From a bacterium D16-76 (lineage in GTDB: Bacteria > Bacillota > Clostridia > Oscillospirales > Acutalibacteraceae), in contig QZEE01000001.1 of NCBI GenBank assembly GCA_009917445.1, positions 62,001-126,000 on the forward strand: a DNA stretch of 64,000 nucleotides, written 5' to 3'. The translations under genes were made by a program, and so were the position numbers. The notes under the pieces were generated by a model, which worked only from the letters and a program-made list of their open reading frames with translations, did no database searches and had not been told where the DNA came from. Positions 34,288 to 43,888 of the stretch are shown piece after piece. Numbering within the stretch: the stretch's first letter is position 1; the number at the start of each line of letters is the position of its first letter.

Positions 34288-35184
34288 TCAAAAATTCATA
34301 TGCTCCTGTGCAATCTCTCCCACCCCAGGCATCCAGGGGAAAGCCCGCCCCATGTCCGGCGGAAAACCAGCGGCAAAGTCCTGGTTCAAGCCCAGGGCCC
34401 GGCTGGAAAGCCGCAGCCTGCCGCAATGCAGGGCCTGCCGGCCTATCCGTTCCAAACTGCCGCCGTATAAGTCATCCCCGGCCAGGGGGCAGCCCATATA
34501 GGCAAAATGCGCCCGTATCTGGTGGGTGCGCCCGGTTTCCAGCCGTATAGCCAGCAGGGTGTGCCCGTCCCCGCCGGCCACAGCCCGCCAGTGGGTCACA
34601 GCCCGTTGGCCCGCGCCGCACCGGCGCCTGATACGGCTGCCCTCTTCCAAGCCAATAGGCACGTCGATCGTCCCCCGCCCGGAAAGCCGGCCCTGGCACA
34701 CCGCAAAATAAACCTTCTCCGCCTGGACGCCAGACACCGCCAAACTGTGCTTGCCCAAAGCCACCAGGCCGGTGGTGTCCTTGTCCAAGCGGTACAAAGG
34801 GCAAATCAACGGGCAAAAGCCCTTTTGGCCGTAATAATAAGCCGCCGCGTGCAAAAGGCTGTCCCGGTCGTGGCCAGGGGAAGGATGTACCGGCATACCG
34901 GCCGGCTTGTCCACCAGCAGGAAATCCCCGTCCTCCCACAAGACCGGCAGGGGCAGGTCCGCAGCCGGGTAATCCCCGGCCTCCTGGGGCAAAGAAAATT
35001 CCAGCACGTCCCCCCCATGAAGGACAGCTGTCGTAAAAGCCGCCCCGCCGTTTAAAAGGATTCCTCCAGGCGCACGCTTCAGCTGGGCCAGCACCCGGGC
35101 GGAAACCCCCAGATGCTTCCTCGCAAACCCCTTTATAGCCGCCCCCTCCCATTCCGGGGGGACTGTGTAACGCAGCAAACGCAT
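34288..35184 (-). CDS. RluA family pseudouridine synthase
   Basis: This 298-residue enzyme converts uridine to pseudouridine in rRNA or tRNA. An S4-like N-terminal domain (VSARVLAQLKRAPGGILLNG) precedes the catalytic domain, which has YRLDKDTTGLVALGK near residue 127, carrying the catalytic Asp, and RLETGRTHQIRAHFAYMGCP near 215. The start codon directly abuts the stop of the upstream ispA gene. The modified position cannot be told from sequence. Confidence 0.93.
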   Translation of the reverse strand: MRLLRYTVPPEWEGAAIKGFARKHLGVSARVLAQLKRAPGGILLNGGAAFTTAVLHGGDVLEFSLPQEAGDYPAADLPLPVLWEDGDFLLVDKPAGMPVHPSPGHDRDSLLHAAAYYYGQKGFCPLICPLYRLDKDTTGLVALGKHSLAVSGVQAEKVYFAVCQGRLSGRGTIDVPIGLEEGSRIRRRCGAGQRAVTHWRAVAGGDGHTLLAIRLETGRTHQIRAHFAYMGCPLAGDDLYGGSLERIGRQALHCGRLRLSSRALGLNQDFAAGFPPDMGRAFPWMPGVGEIAQEHMNF

Positions 35185-36060
35185 TCAGTTTTCCCGGCTG
35201 GCCAAGCCCAGGGCAAAATCCCGCAAAAAGCCCTTATCCCCCGGGAAACCCTCCAAGGCGCGGACAGCCTCCTGAGTATATCTCTCCACCAGGCGCTTTG
35301 CTTCCTCCAGCCCCAGCAGCGAAACATAATTCTGCTTGCTGCGGGCGGCGTCCATGCCGGTCTCCTTGCCCAGCTTTTCCGCGCTGCCCTCCACGTCCAA
35401 AATATCGTCCCGAAGCTGGAACGCCATGCCCAAACCATGGGCATACCGCCCAGCCGCCAAAAGCTGCCCTTCCTGGGCACCGGCGGCTATGCAGCCCATG
35501 CCGCAGGCCGCGTGTATAAGCGCCACAGTCTTGCCCTTGTCCATGGCCTGCAAAAGCTCCACGCTCATCTTCCCGCCGTCCGACTGCAAATCGATGCACT
35601 GGCCCCCCACCATACCTTTAGCTCCCGCGCACTGGGCCAAAAGGCGCGCGCCATCCAAAGCCGCCTGGGGATCGCCCGAAAACCCCAACGCCGTCTCAAA
35701 AGCCATCGTTAACAGGCCGTCCCCAGCCAGCAGGGCCATAGCCTCCCCATAGACCCGGTGGTTGGTGGGCCTTCCCCGCCGCATGGCGTCGTCGTCCATA
35801 CAGGGCATATCGTCGTGGATGAGGGAATAGGTGTGCACCATCTCCACCGCGCAGGCAAAGGGCAGGGCGCCTAAGGGCTCCCCCCCGCACAGCTCACAAA
35901 AAGCCAGGGTGAGCACCGGCCGCACCCGCTTGCCGCCGCACAGCAGGCTATAGCGCATAGCCTCAGCTACCAGACCCTGCGGGTCCTGTGGGGACGGCGC
36001 GGGCAAAGCCCCTTCCAGCGCCTTCCCAATCTCTTCCCGGTAAAACCGCGCCTTATCCAT
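35185..36060 (-). CDS. ispA: Polyprenyl synthetase (farnesyl diphosphate synthase type)
   Basis: This 291-residue enzyme condenses isopentenyl and allylic diphosphates to make the C15 precursor of longer isoprenoids. The first aspartate-rich motif is DDMPCMDDDAMRRG near residue 82 and the second is QLRDDILDVEG near 220. The ATG at 36060 overlaps the xseB stop by 8 bases, so the two are translationally coupled. Farnesyl rather than longer product is inferred from the xseA-xseB-ispA order. Confidence 0.93.
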   Translation of the reverse strand: MDKARFYREEIGKALEGALPAPSPQDPQGLVAEAMRYSLLCGGKRVRPVLTLAFCELCGGEPLGALPFACAVEMVHTYSLIHDDMPCMDDDAMRRGRPTNHRVYGEAMALLAGDGLLTMAFETALGFSGDPQAALDGARLLAQCAGAKGMVGGQCIDLQSDGGKMSVELLQAMDKGKTVALIHAACGMGCIAAGAQEGQLLAAGRYAHGLGMAFQLRDDILDVEGSAEKLGKETGMDAARSKQNYVSLLGLEEAKRLVERYTQEAVRALEGFPGDKGFLRDFALGLASREN

Positions 36061-36271
36061 CCTCTTCCTCCTCCAGCTTTGCCAGCCGCGTAATCTTCTG
36101 TTCGGCCTTGTCCAACGCCTCATAGCACTGGGCCGAAAGCTTGGCCCCTTCCTCAAAAAGCTTCATAGCGCTTTCCAAAGGCTCCTCCCCGCTTTCCAGC
36201 TTGGCCACAATCTCCTGCAGCCGGGCCATAGCCTCTTCAAACTTTAATTTTGCTTTTGCCGCCACCGCCAT
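36053..36271 (-). CDS. xseB: Exodeoxyribonuclease VII small subunit
   Basis: This 72-residue helical subunit contains the family core FEEAMARLQEIVAKLESGEE and SAMKLFEEGAKLSAQCYEAL. It assembles with XseA to degrade single-stranded DNA. It lies between xseA and ispA in the same direction. Confidence 0.95.
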   Translation of the reverse strand: MAVAAKAKLKFEEAMARLQEIVAKLESGEEPLESAMKLFEEGAKLSAQCYEALDKAEQKITRLAKLEEEEDG

Positions 36272-36314
36272 CTCTCCCTTCCCCTATTTTACAGGATTCC
36301 CCGTTTTCAGGCCC

Positions 36315-37529
36315 CTAATCCCCAACCGGCCCCGCCTCCAAAATTTCCGCCCGGGCCTCCCCCCGGGCCGCGCGTATGGCTACCACGTCCCCAGGGGCCA
36401 GCGCCCCCGCGTCCACCACGGCCACACCTTGGCTATCGTATACCACCGCATAGCCCCGGGCCAGCACCCGCAAAGGGCTCAAGCTGTCTAATTTGCCCGC
36501 AAGCACGCTCAGTTCCCCTTTGTTTTGGCCCACCTTTGCCCGTCCCTGGCGGACGAGCCGGCCTGCCCATTCCCGCAGCCGACCCCGGCAGGCGTCCACA
36601 TAGGCCGCCGGATCCCCTAGGGGCGAATCCTGCACCAAAATGTCCACGCTCTGCCGCAGGTATTCCACCAGCTTTTTGGGCTCCTCCCGGAAATACCGGT
36701 AAAAGGCCAGCAGTCGCCCCTGTTCCTCTAAAAAATCCGGGGTACAAAGCTCGGCGGCGGCGCTGGGGGTGGGGGCCCGCAGGTCGGCCACAAAATCGCA
36801 GATGGTAAAATCCGTCTCATGCCCCACCGCCGAAACCACCGGTATAACCGACTGGGCCACCGCCCGGGCCAGCCCCTCGTCGTTAAAGGCCCACAGGTCT
36901 TCCAAAGAGCCCCCGCCCCGGCCCAGGATGATCACATCGCAGGCCCCGGCCCGGTTTAGGGCCCGTACCGCTTCGGTAAGCTGGGCGGGGGCGCCCTCCC
37001 CCTGCACCAGTACCGGGCAGAAGACGATCTCCGCCAAAGGCCACCGCCGTGCCGTAACCTGCAGAATATCCCGCACCGCCGCCCCATTTGGCGAGGTGAC
37101 GACCCCAATCCTCTCCGGGTAAGGGGGCAGGGGCCGCTTGCGCTCCTGGTCAAAAAGGCCCTCTTGGGCCAAGCGGGCCTTCAGCTGCTCATAGGCAAGG
37201 CTCAGGGCCCCCAGGCCGTCGGGCTGCATGTCCTCGGCGTAAAGCTGGTACTGGCCGCTGGGCTCGTACACAGACACCCGGCCCCGGATAATCACCTTCA
37301 TGCCGTTTTGGGGCCGGAACCGCAGCCGCCGGGCCGAGGCCGCGAACATAACAGCCTTGATGACAGAGCGCTCATCCTTTAAGGAAAAATACATGTGCCC
37401 AGACTTATAGTGGTCGGTAAAGTTAGAGACCTCGCCGCTGATAAAAATATCGGTAAGCCGCCCGTCCCCTTCAATCAGGGACTTTAAGAAAAAATTCACC
37501 TGGGAGACTGTAAGCACGCTGCCACTCAT
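36315..37529 (-). CDS. xseA: Exodeoxyribonuclease VII large subunit
   Basis: This 404-residue catalytic subunit degrades single-stranded DNA into oligonucleotides. The N-terminal OB fold (TVSQVNFFLKSLIEGDGRLT, ISGEVSNF) binds DNA. The catalytic region contains PNGAAVRDILQV near residue 147, DVIILGRGGGSLEDLWAFND near 197 and SAVGHETDFTI near 230. The ATG at 37529 overlaps the TsaD-like gene by 4 bases (ATGA). The longer upstream frame runs across that gene and is rejected. Confidence 0.95.
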   Translation of the reverse strand: MSGSVLTVSQVNFFLKSLIEGDGRLTDIFISGEVSNFTDHYKSGHMYFSLKDERSVIKAVMFAASARRLRFRPQNGMKVIIRGRVSVYEPSGQYQLYAEDMQPDGLGALSLAYEQLKARLAQEGLFDQERKRPLPPYPERIGVVTSPNGAAVRDILQVTARRWPLAEIVFCPVLVQGEGAPAQLTEAVRALNRAGACDVIILGRGGGSLEDLWAFNDEGLARAVAQSVIPVVSAVGHETDFTICDFVADLRAPTPSAAAELCTPDFLEEQGRLLAFYRYFREEPKKLVEYLRQSVDILVQDSPLGDPAAYVDACRGRLREWAGRLVRQGRAKVGQNKGELSVLAGKLDSLSPLRVLARGYAVVYDSQGVAVVDAGALAPGDVVAIRAARGEARAEILEAGPVGD

Positions 37530-38452
37530 AGCCCAAACCTCTTTTTCTGCGCCAATATAGCCACCCCAGCCCCGTTGTCCGTGGAAAACTCCGGCGCGGC
37601 AAACCAGGCCCCATACTTCCCGCCCAGCTTTTCCCGCAAAATGCTGTTGGAGCACACGCCCCCCGCAAAAAGCACCGGCAAGGGGCCCGCCTGGGCCAAA
37701 AGCGTTTCGCACATCCTGTCCAGGGCCGCGCCTATGGCCTCTATGCAGGTGCGGGCAATCTCCGCGGGCTTGCGCCCCTGCCCCAGCATGGCGGCACATT
37801 TGTTCTCGATGCCGGAAAGGGAACAGTCCGCCCCCTTCATGGCCGGGCGCACGGTGACCTTATCCCCCCATTGCAACGCCAGCTTTTCCAGCTCCGGCCC
37901 GCAGGGGAAGCCCAGCCCCAGCATGACCCCCACCCGGTCCACGGCCTGTCCAGCCTTTAAATCCAGGGACTGGGCCGCCAAGTCCGCCACCGGCATGCCG
38001 TCTTGGCCCGGGCGCACCCACAAAGCCTCTGTGGTACCGCCGGAAACGTGGAAAGCCAAAAAGGGCTTGTCCAAAAGTCCCAGCTGCCCCGCCGAATATA
38101 AAGCCGCCGCCAAATGCCCCTGCTGATGGGAGAAAAACTCCACCGGTACGCCCCAGGCCTTGCCCAAAGCCTGGGCAAAGCCCTTGCCCACCAAAAAGCA
38201 GGGCATATAAGAGCCCTCCCCGCCCCGGGGCGACACCGAAACCCCTACGGCGCCCAAAGGGCTGTATTTTTCCAAAACCGGCCCCAGCACCTGGGGCAGC
38301 TGCCGCACGTGGTGGAAGACCGCGTCACTTTGCCGCAAGCCCTTCTCCCCCGGCTTTACCGGCAAAAGCATGCGGCGGTTTTCCAGCACGCCGCCCTCAT
38401 AAACAGCGGCAGACGTGGTATAATTGCTGGTGTCGATACCTAAACAGCCCAT
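37526..38452 (-). CDS. TsaD/Kae1-like protein (M22 peptidase family paralogue)
   Basis: This 308-residue ASKHA-fold protein is related to TsaD, which makes the tRNA t6A modification. The phosphate-binding start is GIDTSNYTTS at residues 5-14. The metal motif is HQQGHLAAAL near residue 128, in place of the canonical HxEGH. HVSGGTTEALWV and LFAGGVCSNSILREKL also fit the fold. The shorter length and altered motif point to a Clostridial paralogue of unknown role rather than the essential TsaD. Confidence 0.8.
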   Translation of the reverse strand: MGCLGIDTSNYTTSAAVYEGGVLENRRMLLPVKPGEKGLRQSDAVFHHVRQLPQVLGPVLEKYSPLGAVGVSVSPRGGEGSYMPCFLVGKGFAQALGKAWGVPVEFFSHQQGHLAAALYSAGQLGLLDKPFLAFHVSGGTTEALWVRPGQDGMPVADLAAQSLDLKAGQAVDRVGVMLGLGFPCGPELEKLALQWGDKVTVRPAMKGADCSLSGIENKCAAMLGQGRKPAEIARTCIEAIGAALDRMCETLLAQAGPLPVLFAGGVCSNSILREKLGGKYGAWFAAPEFSTDNGAGVAILAQKKRFGL

Positions 38453-38470
38453 AAGGCCCCTCCCCCTCTT

Positions 38471-38899
38471 TTAAGAATCCGCCTGGGGGCGGGGGGCTTC
38501 CTCCCCCCGGTGCTTGCGGGCCACCGAGGCCAGCACGCCGTTGATATAGGGGGCGTCGTCCTTGCCGCCATAGGTCTTGGCCAGCTCTACCGCCTCGTTG
38601 ATAGCTACGCTGGCCGGCGTGCCCGGCTGATACAAAAGCTCGTACACCGAAAGCCGCAAAAGGGACAGCGTCACCTTGGAGAGCCTGCGCAGGCTCCACC
38701 CCCGTATATTCTCGCTGATCACCCGGTCCAGCTCTTCCGCCTTCTCCTCCGCCCCCAAAGCCAGCTCTTCGGCAAAGGGGCTGGGGATCAGGTCCCGTGC
38801 CTCTGTAGCGGCGTGGAGGATATCGTCTATCTTCTCCCCGCCCACCGCCTGTTCAAACAGCAGGCAGAACGCCTGCTCCCTTGCTTCCCGTCTCGTCAT
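38471..38899 (-). CDS. nusB: Transcription antitermination factor NusB
   Basis: This 142-residue all-helical RNA-binding protein works with NusE (S10) in antitermination. Family landmarks are TRREAREQAFCLLFEQ at the start, RLSKVTLSLLRLSVYELLY near residue 72 and VAINEAVELAKTYGG near 100, followed by INGVLASVARK. The ATG at 38899 opens the domain; the upstream extension is rejected as low-complexity. Confidence 0.95.
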   Translation of the reverse strand: MTRREAREQAFCLLFEQAVGGEKIDDILHAATEARDLIPSPFAEELALGAEEKAEELDRVISENIRGWSLRRLSKVTLSLLRLSVYELLYQPGTPASVAINEAVELAKTYGGKDDAPYINGVLASVARKHRGEEAPRPQADS

Positions 38900-39094
38900 A
38901 ATACCCTGCGCTTTCCTTTCCCAGTGGATTTTCCTCATCCTGCCCGATACAAAAACGGCCGCCGGCAATGGAAAAAGCCCGCCAAACTGCGGCGGGCAAA
39001 AGCGGCAATCTTCACGCGGTAAGGTTTTCAAGCTGCCGCCCCCGGCCTATCCTGCCAACATTTTATCACAGAAGCCGGCATACTGCAAGGACAT

Positions 39095-39613
39095 CTAGCC
39101 AAAAACCTTTACGGAAAGGATAGAAAAGGCCAAAGCCGCCGCGTCGCCCAGCAGCCCGGCGGGCACGGAGTAGGAAAGCTTTTTGCAGCCGCAGGCCCCA
39201 AAATAGACGGTAATGGCGTAAAACGTGGTTTCCGTAGAAGAGGAAAGCACCGAGGCAATCTTCCCGGTCTCGCTGTCGGGCCCAAACTGCCTGAGCAGGT
39301 CCAGGGCATAAGCAGAAGAACCGCTGCCGGAAACGGGCCGCAGAAGGGCTAAGGGCAGCAGCTCCGGGTCTACCCCCGCTGCCCGGGCTAAGGGCCCTGC
39401 CAGATGGCACAGCATCTCTAAAAGCCCCGAGGCCCTTATCATGGATACGGCCAGGATCAGCCCGATTAAAGTGGGCATTAAGTGCAGGGTGGCGGACACG
39501 CCCTCTTTGGCCCCCTGCACGAAGGAGTCGAATACGTCTACATCTTTGAAAAAGCCGAAAACCAGGATCACCCCCAGGATTACCGGCAAAGCCGCGGCGC
39601 CCAGCTGTTCCAT
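39095..39613 (-). CDS. spmB: Spore maturation protein B
   Basis: This 172-residue membrane protein has about four hydrophobic segments with the nucleoside-recognition 'gate' motif (PVSGSGSSAYALDLLRQFGPDS, of which PVSGSGSSA is the signature). With SpmA it affects spore core dehydration in Bacillus. The end STETTFYAITVYFGACG is typical. It starts 25 bases after spmA. Confidence 0.92.
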   Translation of the reverse strand: MEQLGAAALPVILGVILVFGFFKDVDVFDSFVQGAKEGVSATLHLMPTLIGLILAVSMIRASGLLEMLCHLAGPLARAAGVDPELLPLALLRPVSGSGSSAYALDLLRQFGPDSETGKIASVLSSSTETTFYAITVYFGACGCKKLSYSVPAGLLGDAAALAFSILSVKVFG

Positions 39614-39638
39614 GAAAACCGCCCCTTTCTGTGTAAAA

Positions 39639-40223
39639 TCAACCCAACCGGCTGCGGCTTTCGGCCAATTTGCAGAAAGCCACGGCTGCCCCTAGCGCCG
39701 CCAGGGAGGTAAGCCAGATTTCCGGCAGGATGTTAAAGGGCTGGGCGCTGCCGCAGGCGCTGCGCATGGCCGCCATGTTTACTGGCAAAAGCTGTAAGGA
39801 GGCGGTGTTGATCACCACAAACAGCACCATACCCCGGGTAGGCGTTTCTTTATGGGGGTTCTGGGCCTGCATGGCCTCCATAGCCGCCAGGCCCAGGGGT
39901 GTGGCGGCATTGCCCAGGCCCAGGAAATTGGCGGATATGTTCATGCACATTTTGCCTTTTATCTGCTGGTCGTCCCGGTACTCTGGGAAAAGCCAGTTGA
40001 TGAGGGGGGAAAAGCCCTCGGCCAGCAGGGCGGTAAGCCCGCTTTTTTCCGCAATTTTTAAAACCCCCAGCCACGCGCACATGCTGCCCAACAGGGAAAT
40101 GGAAAGCTCTACAGCCCCCTGGGCCCCGTCCATCACGGCGGTAGAGAGCTCGCCCAGCCGGCCGGTGCACAGGGCGCACAGGGCGCTGGCCAAAATCATG
40201 CCGAACCATATGTAGTTGATCAT
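39639..40223 (-). CDS. spmA: Spore maturation protein A
   Basis: This 194-residue membrane protein pairs with SpmB in spore dehydration. Hydrophobic helices and the motif ISANFLGLGNAATPLGLAAM near residue 100 are diagnostic. The ATG at 40223 (MINYIWFG) is preferred over upstream ATGs because it opens the first membrane helix. The gene starts an spmA-spmB unit. Confidence 0.93.
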   Translation of the reverse strand: MINYIWFGMILASALCALCTGRLGELSTAVMDGAQGAVELSISLLGSMCAWLGVLKIAEKSGLTALLAEGFSPLINWLFPEYRDDQQIKGKMCMNISANFLGLGNAATPLGLAAMEAMQAQNPHKETPTRGMVLFVVINTASLQLLPVNMAAMRSACGSAQPFNILPEIWLTSLAALGAAVAFCKLAESRSRLG

Positions 40224-40459
40224 AAGAAAGCCCCCATTCTTTGGTTGCGGTTGCGCCAGCAATTTGCACAAAACCGTGCTGGCCAAAAAATTACAAAAGG
40301 GTATACTTTGTAACAGATTGTTTACAAAATGACATATTCTTGCGAAAACACGTGGGTTTTCGATCGGAATTTTTGGCGGAAATTTTTTCCATCCTTTTGC
40401 CTTTTACTTTTGCTTGTCTCCTATTTGTGCACTATGCCATACATTTTTTGCCTCCGGGC

Positions 40460-40488
40460 TTGACTTTGCCGTCAAAAAAGTTTATCGT
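40460..40488 (+). promoter_or_regulatory. Candidate promoter of the dipeptidase gene
   Basis: TTGACT (40460-40465) is 17 bp from TATCGT (40483-40488), 43 bases before the start codon. The -10 is weak. Confidence 0.45.
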
Positions 40489-40530
40489 ATGGGATAGGAA
40501 CCTATCCTGAAAAAAGAAAGGAAATCGCGT

Positions 40531-41907
40531 ATGTTTGGTGAAAAAATTCTGCAATACTGGGACGACATCCTCCGGGACCTGGCTGCCGTTGTGGCTATCC
40601 CTTCTGTGGCAAAGCCTACAGCGGGCCCCCACCCCTTTGGCGACGACTGTGCCCGGGTAATGGATAAGGTAGTGGAAATGGCGGAGGGCTACGGCCTGAA
40701 AGCAAAAAACGTGGATTATTATGCCGCCCATGCCGAATACGGCGAAGGGGACGGCAATGCCATTGTCATGTCCCATATGGACGTGGTGCCCGCCGGGGAG
40801 GGCTGGGACACCGACCCCTATACCATGGTTGTAAAGGACGGCATGGCTATTGGCCGCGGCGTGGCGGACAACAAGGGTGCGGGCATTGTGGCGCTGCACT
40901 GCCTGCGGGCGTTGAAGGACGCTGGTGTAAAGGGCAACCGCAAGCTGCGGGTGATCTTTGGCTCGGCTGAGGAAATTGGTATGGGGGACATGCCCTATTA
41001 CTTCTCAAAAGAGCAGCACCCGGACATGGGCTTTACGCCGGACGCTGAGTACGGCATATGCCATTGCGAAAAAGGCGGCATCAATTTCTCGGTAACAAGG
41101 AAAAATGACTCCCAGGTTGTTAAGAGCTTCCAGGCTGGCACGGTGGTAAACGCGGTACCCTCTAAAGCCCTGTGCCAAGTGGCATGTACCCCCGATGAGC
41201 TTGAAAAGCTGCGGGAAGCGGCCCAGAAGGCGGAAATAAAGTTTGAGATTACCCCTACCGACGGCGGGGCTTCTGTTTTGGCTATAGGCCGCGCGGCCCA
41301 TGCCTCTACCCCCTGGAACGGCATAAACGCCGCGTCCCATCTGATCAAGCTGCTAAACGAGGCCTTTGGGGAAAAGGTGGGGACGTTCTTCCGGTTTGCC
41401 TATGAGAAGATCGGCCTGCACCATGACGGCGAGCCTATGGGTGTAAAGCTCAGTGATGTGCCCAGCGGCCCCTTGACCTTTAACCTGGGCCTTGTCAATG
41501 CGGACGAAAGCTCTTGCAGCTTGACGGTGGACATCCGCTACCCGGCCACTTTGGATGGCGAAGGGATTTCGGCTACCCTGGAAAAAGGCGTGCAGCCTTA
41601 TGAGGGCCTTACTTATGCCCTGCTTTCTAACTCTGTGCCCCTGTACCTGCCGAAAGAAAGCCAGCTTGTTACGCTGCTTTCCGGCGCGTATAAGGATGTG
41701 ACGGGTGAAGAGTGCGAGATCTTCTCTATGGGCGGCGGCACCTATGCCCGGCAGATGTTCGGCAAGGGCGTAGCCTTTGGCCCCGGCTTTAAGACGGCCC
41801 CGGACAGCCACGCCCACGATGTAAACGAGTGCATCGACTTAGAGTGCTTTAAGCTCCACGCCCAGATCTGCCTGGAAGCCATGTACCGGATGCTTACGGC
41901 GGAATAA
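40531..41907 (+). CDS. M20 family dipeptidase (Sapep/PepV type)
   Basis: This 458-residue zinc peptidase cleaves dipeptides. The metal site is VMSHMDVVPAGEGWDTDPY near residue 82, GRGVADNKG near 109 provides the bridging Asp, and GSAEEIGMGD near 145 the catalytic Glu. A lid domain follows, and HAHD near residue 430 completes the set. AAAGAAAGGAAAT lies before the ATG. It is cytoplasmic, with no signal peptide. Confidence 0.93.
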   Translation: MFGEKILQYWDDILRDLAAVVAIPSVAKPTAGPHPFGDDCARVMDKVVEMAEGYGLKAKNVDYYAAHAEYGEGDGNAIVMSHMDVVPAGEGWDTDPYTMVVKDGMAIGRGVADNKGAGIVALHCLRALKDAGVKGNRKLRVIFGSAEEIGMGDMPYYFSKEQHPDMGFTPDAEYGICHCEKGGINFSVTRKNDSQVVKSFQAGTVVNAVPSKALCQVACTPDELEKLREAAQKAEIKFEITPTDGGASVLAIGRAAHASTPWNGINAASHLIKLLNEAFGEKVGTFFRFAYEKIGLHHDGEPMGVKLSDVPSGPLTFNLGLVNADESSCSLTVDIRYPATLDGEGISATLEKGVQPYEGLTYALLSNSVPLYLPKESQLVTLLSGAYKDVTGEECEIFSMGGGTYARQMFGKGVAFGPGFKTAPDSHAHDVNECIDLECFKLHAQICLEAMYRMLTAE

Positions 41908-41946
41908 GGGGGTTGGCGTTAAATCTTATGGAAAGGCGGTGTGCTT

Positions 41947-42621
41947 ATGCCGGAGTATAGAGCCCTCTCCCCTGAGGATATTTTCTCGGACCCGGAGGTC
42001 CGCTGCTATGTGGAAAGCGGCAATGCCTGCCTGGGGGCCATTGGCTTTACCGAACACGGCCTGGCCCACGCCAAGCGCAGCAGCCACTATGCCCGCAGCA
42101 TTTTGGAGACCCTGGGGTACCCCAAGCGCACCTGCGAGCTGGCGGCTATTGCCGGGTACATGCATGACATTGGCAACACGGTGAACCGGGCCGACCACGC
42201 CCACAGCGGCGCTTTGATGGCTTTTACCCTTTTGAACAAGCTGCAAATGCCCCCGGAGGAGATTGCTGCGGTGTGCACGGCCATTGGCCACCACGATGAA
42301 AAGACGGCTTACCCAGTGTCGCCGGTGGCGGCGGCGCTGATCCTCTCGGACAAAAGCGACGTGCGCCGCACCCGGGTCCGCAAGGACGCTGTGCTGGCGG
42401 CGGACATCCACGACCGGGTGAACTACGCGGTGGAGGGCATGGAGCTTGCCATCGATCCGGAAGAGAAGGTCTGTACATTTAATATTGCCATCGACACCCA
42501 AATATGCCCGGTCATGGAATACTTTGAGATTTTCCTGGAACGCATGGTGCTCTGCCGCAAGTCTGCCCAGACCCTGGGCCTGCAGTTTGAGCTTATCATC
42601 AACAACACCCGGCTGTTGTAG
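41947..42621 (+). CDS. HD-domain phosphohydrolase
   Basis: This 224-residue protein carries the HD metal motif: HGLAHAKRSSHYARSILE near residue 38, AGYMHDIGN near 70, HSGALMAF near 85 and IGHHDEK near 110. The substrate is unknown. The ATG at 41947 follows AAAGGCGG; a GTG at 41941 is in frame but inside that spacing. It follows the dipeptidase by about 40 bases and ends at the start of a double-hairpin repeat. Confidence 0.85.
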   Translation: MPEYRALSPEDIFSDPEVRCYVESGNACLGAIGFTEHGLAHAKRSSHYARSILETLGYPKRTCELAAIAGYMHDIGNTVNRADHAHSGALMAFTLLNKLQMPPEEIAAVCTAIGHHDEKTAYPVSPVAAALILSDKSDVRRTRVRKDAVLAADIHDRVNYAVEGMELAIDPEEKVCTFNIAIDTQICPVMEYFEIFLERMVLCRKSAQTLGLQFELIINNTRLL

Positions 42622-42680
42622 CCTCTGGCAGCTTAGGGCTCTGCCCTAAGAACCCGCAACCCCTTTTGAAAAAGGGGTTG
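42621..42680. repeat. Dispersed double-hairpin repeat
   Basis: GCCTCTGGC is followed by the hairpin TTAGGGC-TCT-GCCCTAA (42633-42649) and then AACCCCTTTT-GA-AAAAGGGGTT (42658-42679). The copy near 49265-49352 has the same order of head and two hairpins with different bases in the stems. Confidence 0.75.
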
Positions 42681-42716
42681 ACCCGAAAACCAATATGGGA
42701 ACTTTGTGGGGATTGG

Positions 42717-42757
42717 AAAAGCCCCCTGGCGCGTTTTGCGTCGGGGGGCTTTTTGAT
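42717..42757. terminator. Terminator at the end of the UlaG operon
   Basis: AAAAGCCCCC pairs with GGGGGGCTTTTT around a GC-rich loop. It lies just downstream of the ulaG stop at 42761 on the minus strand and after the repeat on the plus strand, with A and T runs on both sides. Confidence 0.85.
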
Positions 42758-42760
42758 TTT

Positions 42761-43864
42761 TTACAGGCAGGAACGGAAGGGGATGTTCTGCGGCGCTTCA
42801 AAGCAGTCTTCGAAGCCGCGGCGGTGGTGGTAGGAGCGCTTATTTTTGTCGGTGGGATAGACGTATTTGCCGCCTACCTCCCAGAAGAAGGGGTGGAACT
42901 GGTAGTCCAGGCGGTCTTTTTTCATGTCGTACAGTACGCGGATTTCGTTGATGTCCGCCATGAAGTTGGTCCACACGTCGTAGTGGATGGGGATGACTAC
43001 CTGGCAGCGGAGGGCCTCGGCCATGCGGAGGATGTCGCAGGAGGTCATTTTGTCCGCCATGCCTACGGGGTTTTCGCCGTAGGAGCCAAAGGCTACGTCT
43101 ACCTGGTGGTCTTTGCCGTGCTTGGCAAAGTAGATGGAATAGTGGGAATCGCCGCTGTGGTAGATGTTGCCGCCGGGGGTTTTTAACAGGTAGTTTACGG
43201 CTTTGTCATCCATGTCGGTGGGGCATACGCCGGTGAGCTCTTCCCGGTTTTCGGTGGTGTCGTCGGTGGTGACCAGGCAGGTGCGGTCAAAGGAGTCCAG
43301 CACGACGATTTCTATATCTTTGATTTTGATGGTGTCGCCGGGCTTTACGGTGATGCAGCGCTGGGCGGGCACCCCCCACTTTTGCCACAGGGCTACGGAT
43401 TTTTTCGGGCCGATGAAGGGCACGGGGATTTCTTTGCCGTTTTCGTCGGTGGTGGTCATGCCGCTTTGGATGACGTGGGCGGCGAACTCGGCGCTCATGT
43501 GGTCTTGGTGGTAGTGGGTGGCCAGCACGGCGTCTACCTGCTTGACGGCAAAGGGGTCCAACACGAAGGGCACGGCACGCAGGTTGGGCTGCATGGCGCG
43601 GGCGCCGCACATGTTGGCCATTTGATGGCCCGCGGCCATTTTGCCGTTGCCGTGGGTGCGCTTGCCGTTGCCGCACCATAAGTCTACGGTGACGTTGGCC
43701 CCGCCCGGCGTTTTGAACCAGATGCCGGTGCAGCCCAGCCACCACATGGCTACGGTGCCGGGCTCTACTTGGGTTTCTTCGATTTCTTCGTTGAGCCACG
43801 TGCCCCACTCGGGGAAGGTGCTCATAATCCAGCTTTCGCGGCTGATTTCGTCGATCTTGCTCAT
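42761..43864 (-). CDS. ulaG: UlaG-like MBL-fold L-ascorbate-6-phosphate lactonase
   Basis: This 367-residue metallo-beta-lactamase-fold hydrolase opens the lactone of L-ascorbate 6-phosphate. The metal motif is [13 protein letters not shown] near residue 115. [14 protein letters not shown] near 42 and [16 protein letters not shown] near 238 are characteristic of UlaG. It is the last gene of the sugar operon, consistent with feeding into UlaE and UlaF. A close homologue acting on another lactone cannot be excluded. Confidence 0.9.
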   Translation of the reverse strand: MSKIDEISRESWIMSTFPEWGTWLNEEIEETQVEPGTVAMWWLGCTGIWFKTPGGANVTVDLWCGNGKRTHGNGKMAAGHQMANMCGARAMQPNLRAVPFVLDPFAVKQVDAVLATHYHQDHMSAEFAAHVIQSGMTTTDENGKEIPVPFIGPKKSVALWQKWGVPAQRCITVKPGDTIKIKDIEIVVLDSFDRTCLVTTDDTTENREELTGVCPTDMDDKAVNYLLKTPGGNIYHSGDSHYSIYFAKHGKDHQVDVAFGSYGENPVGMADKMTSCDILRMAEALRCQVVIPIHYDVWTNFMADINEIRVLYDMKKDRLDYQFHPFFWEVGGKYVYPTDKNKRSYHHRRGFEDCFEAPQNIPFRSCL

Positions 43865-43888
43865 AAAAAACGACCTTTCTTTTTGGAT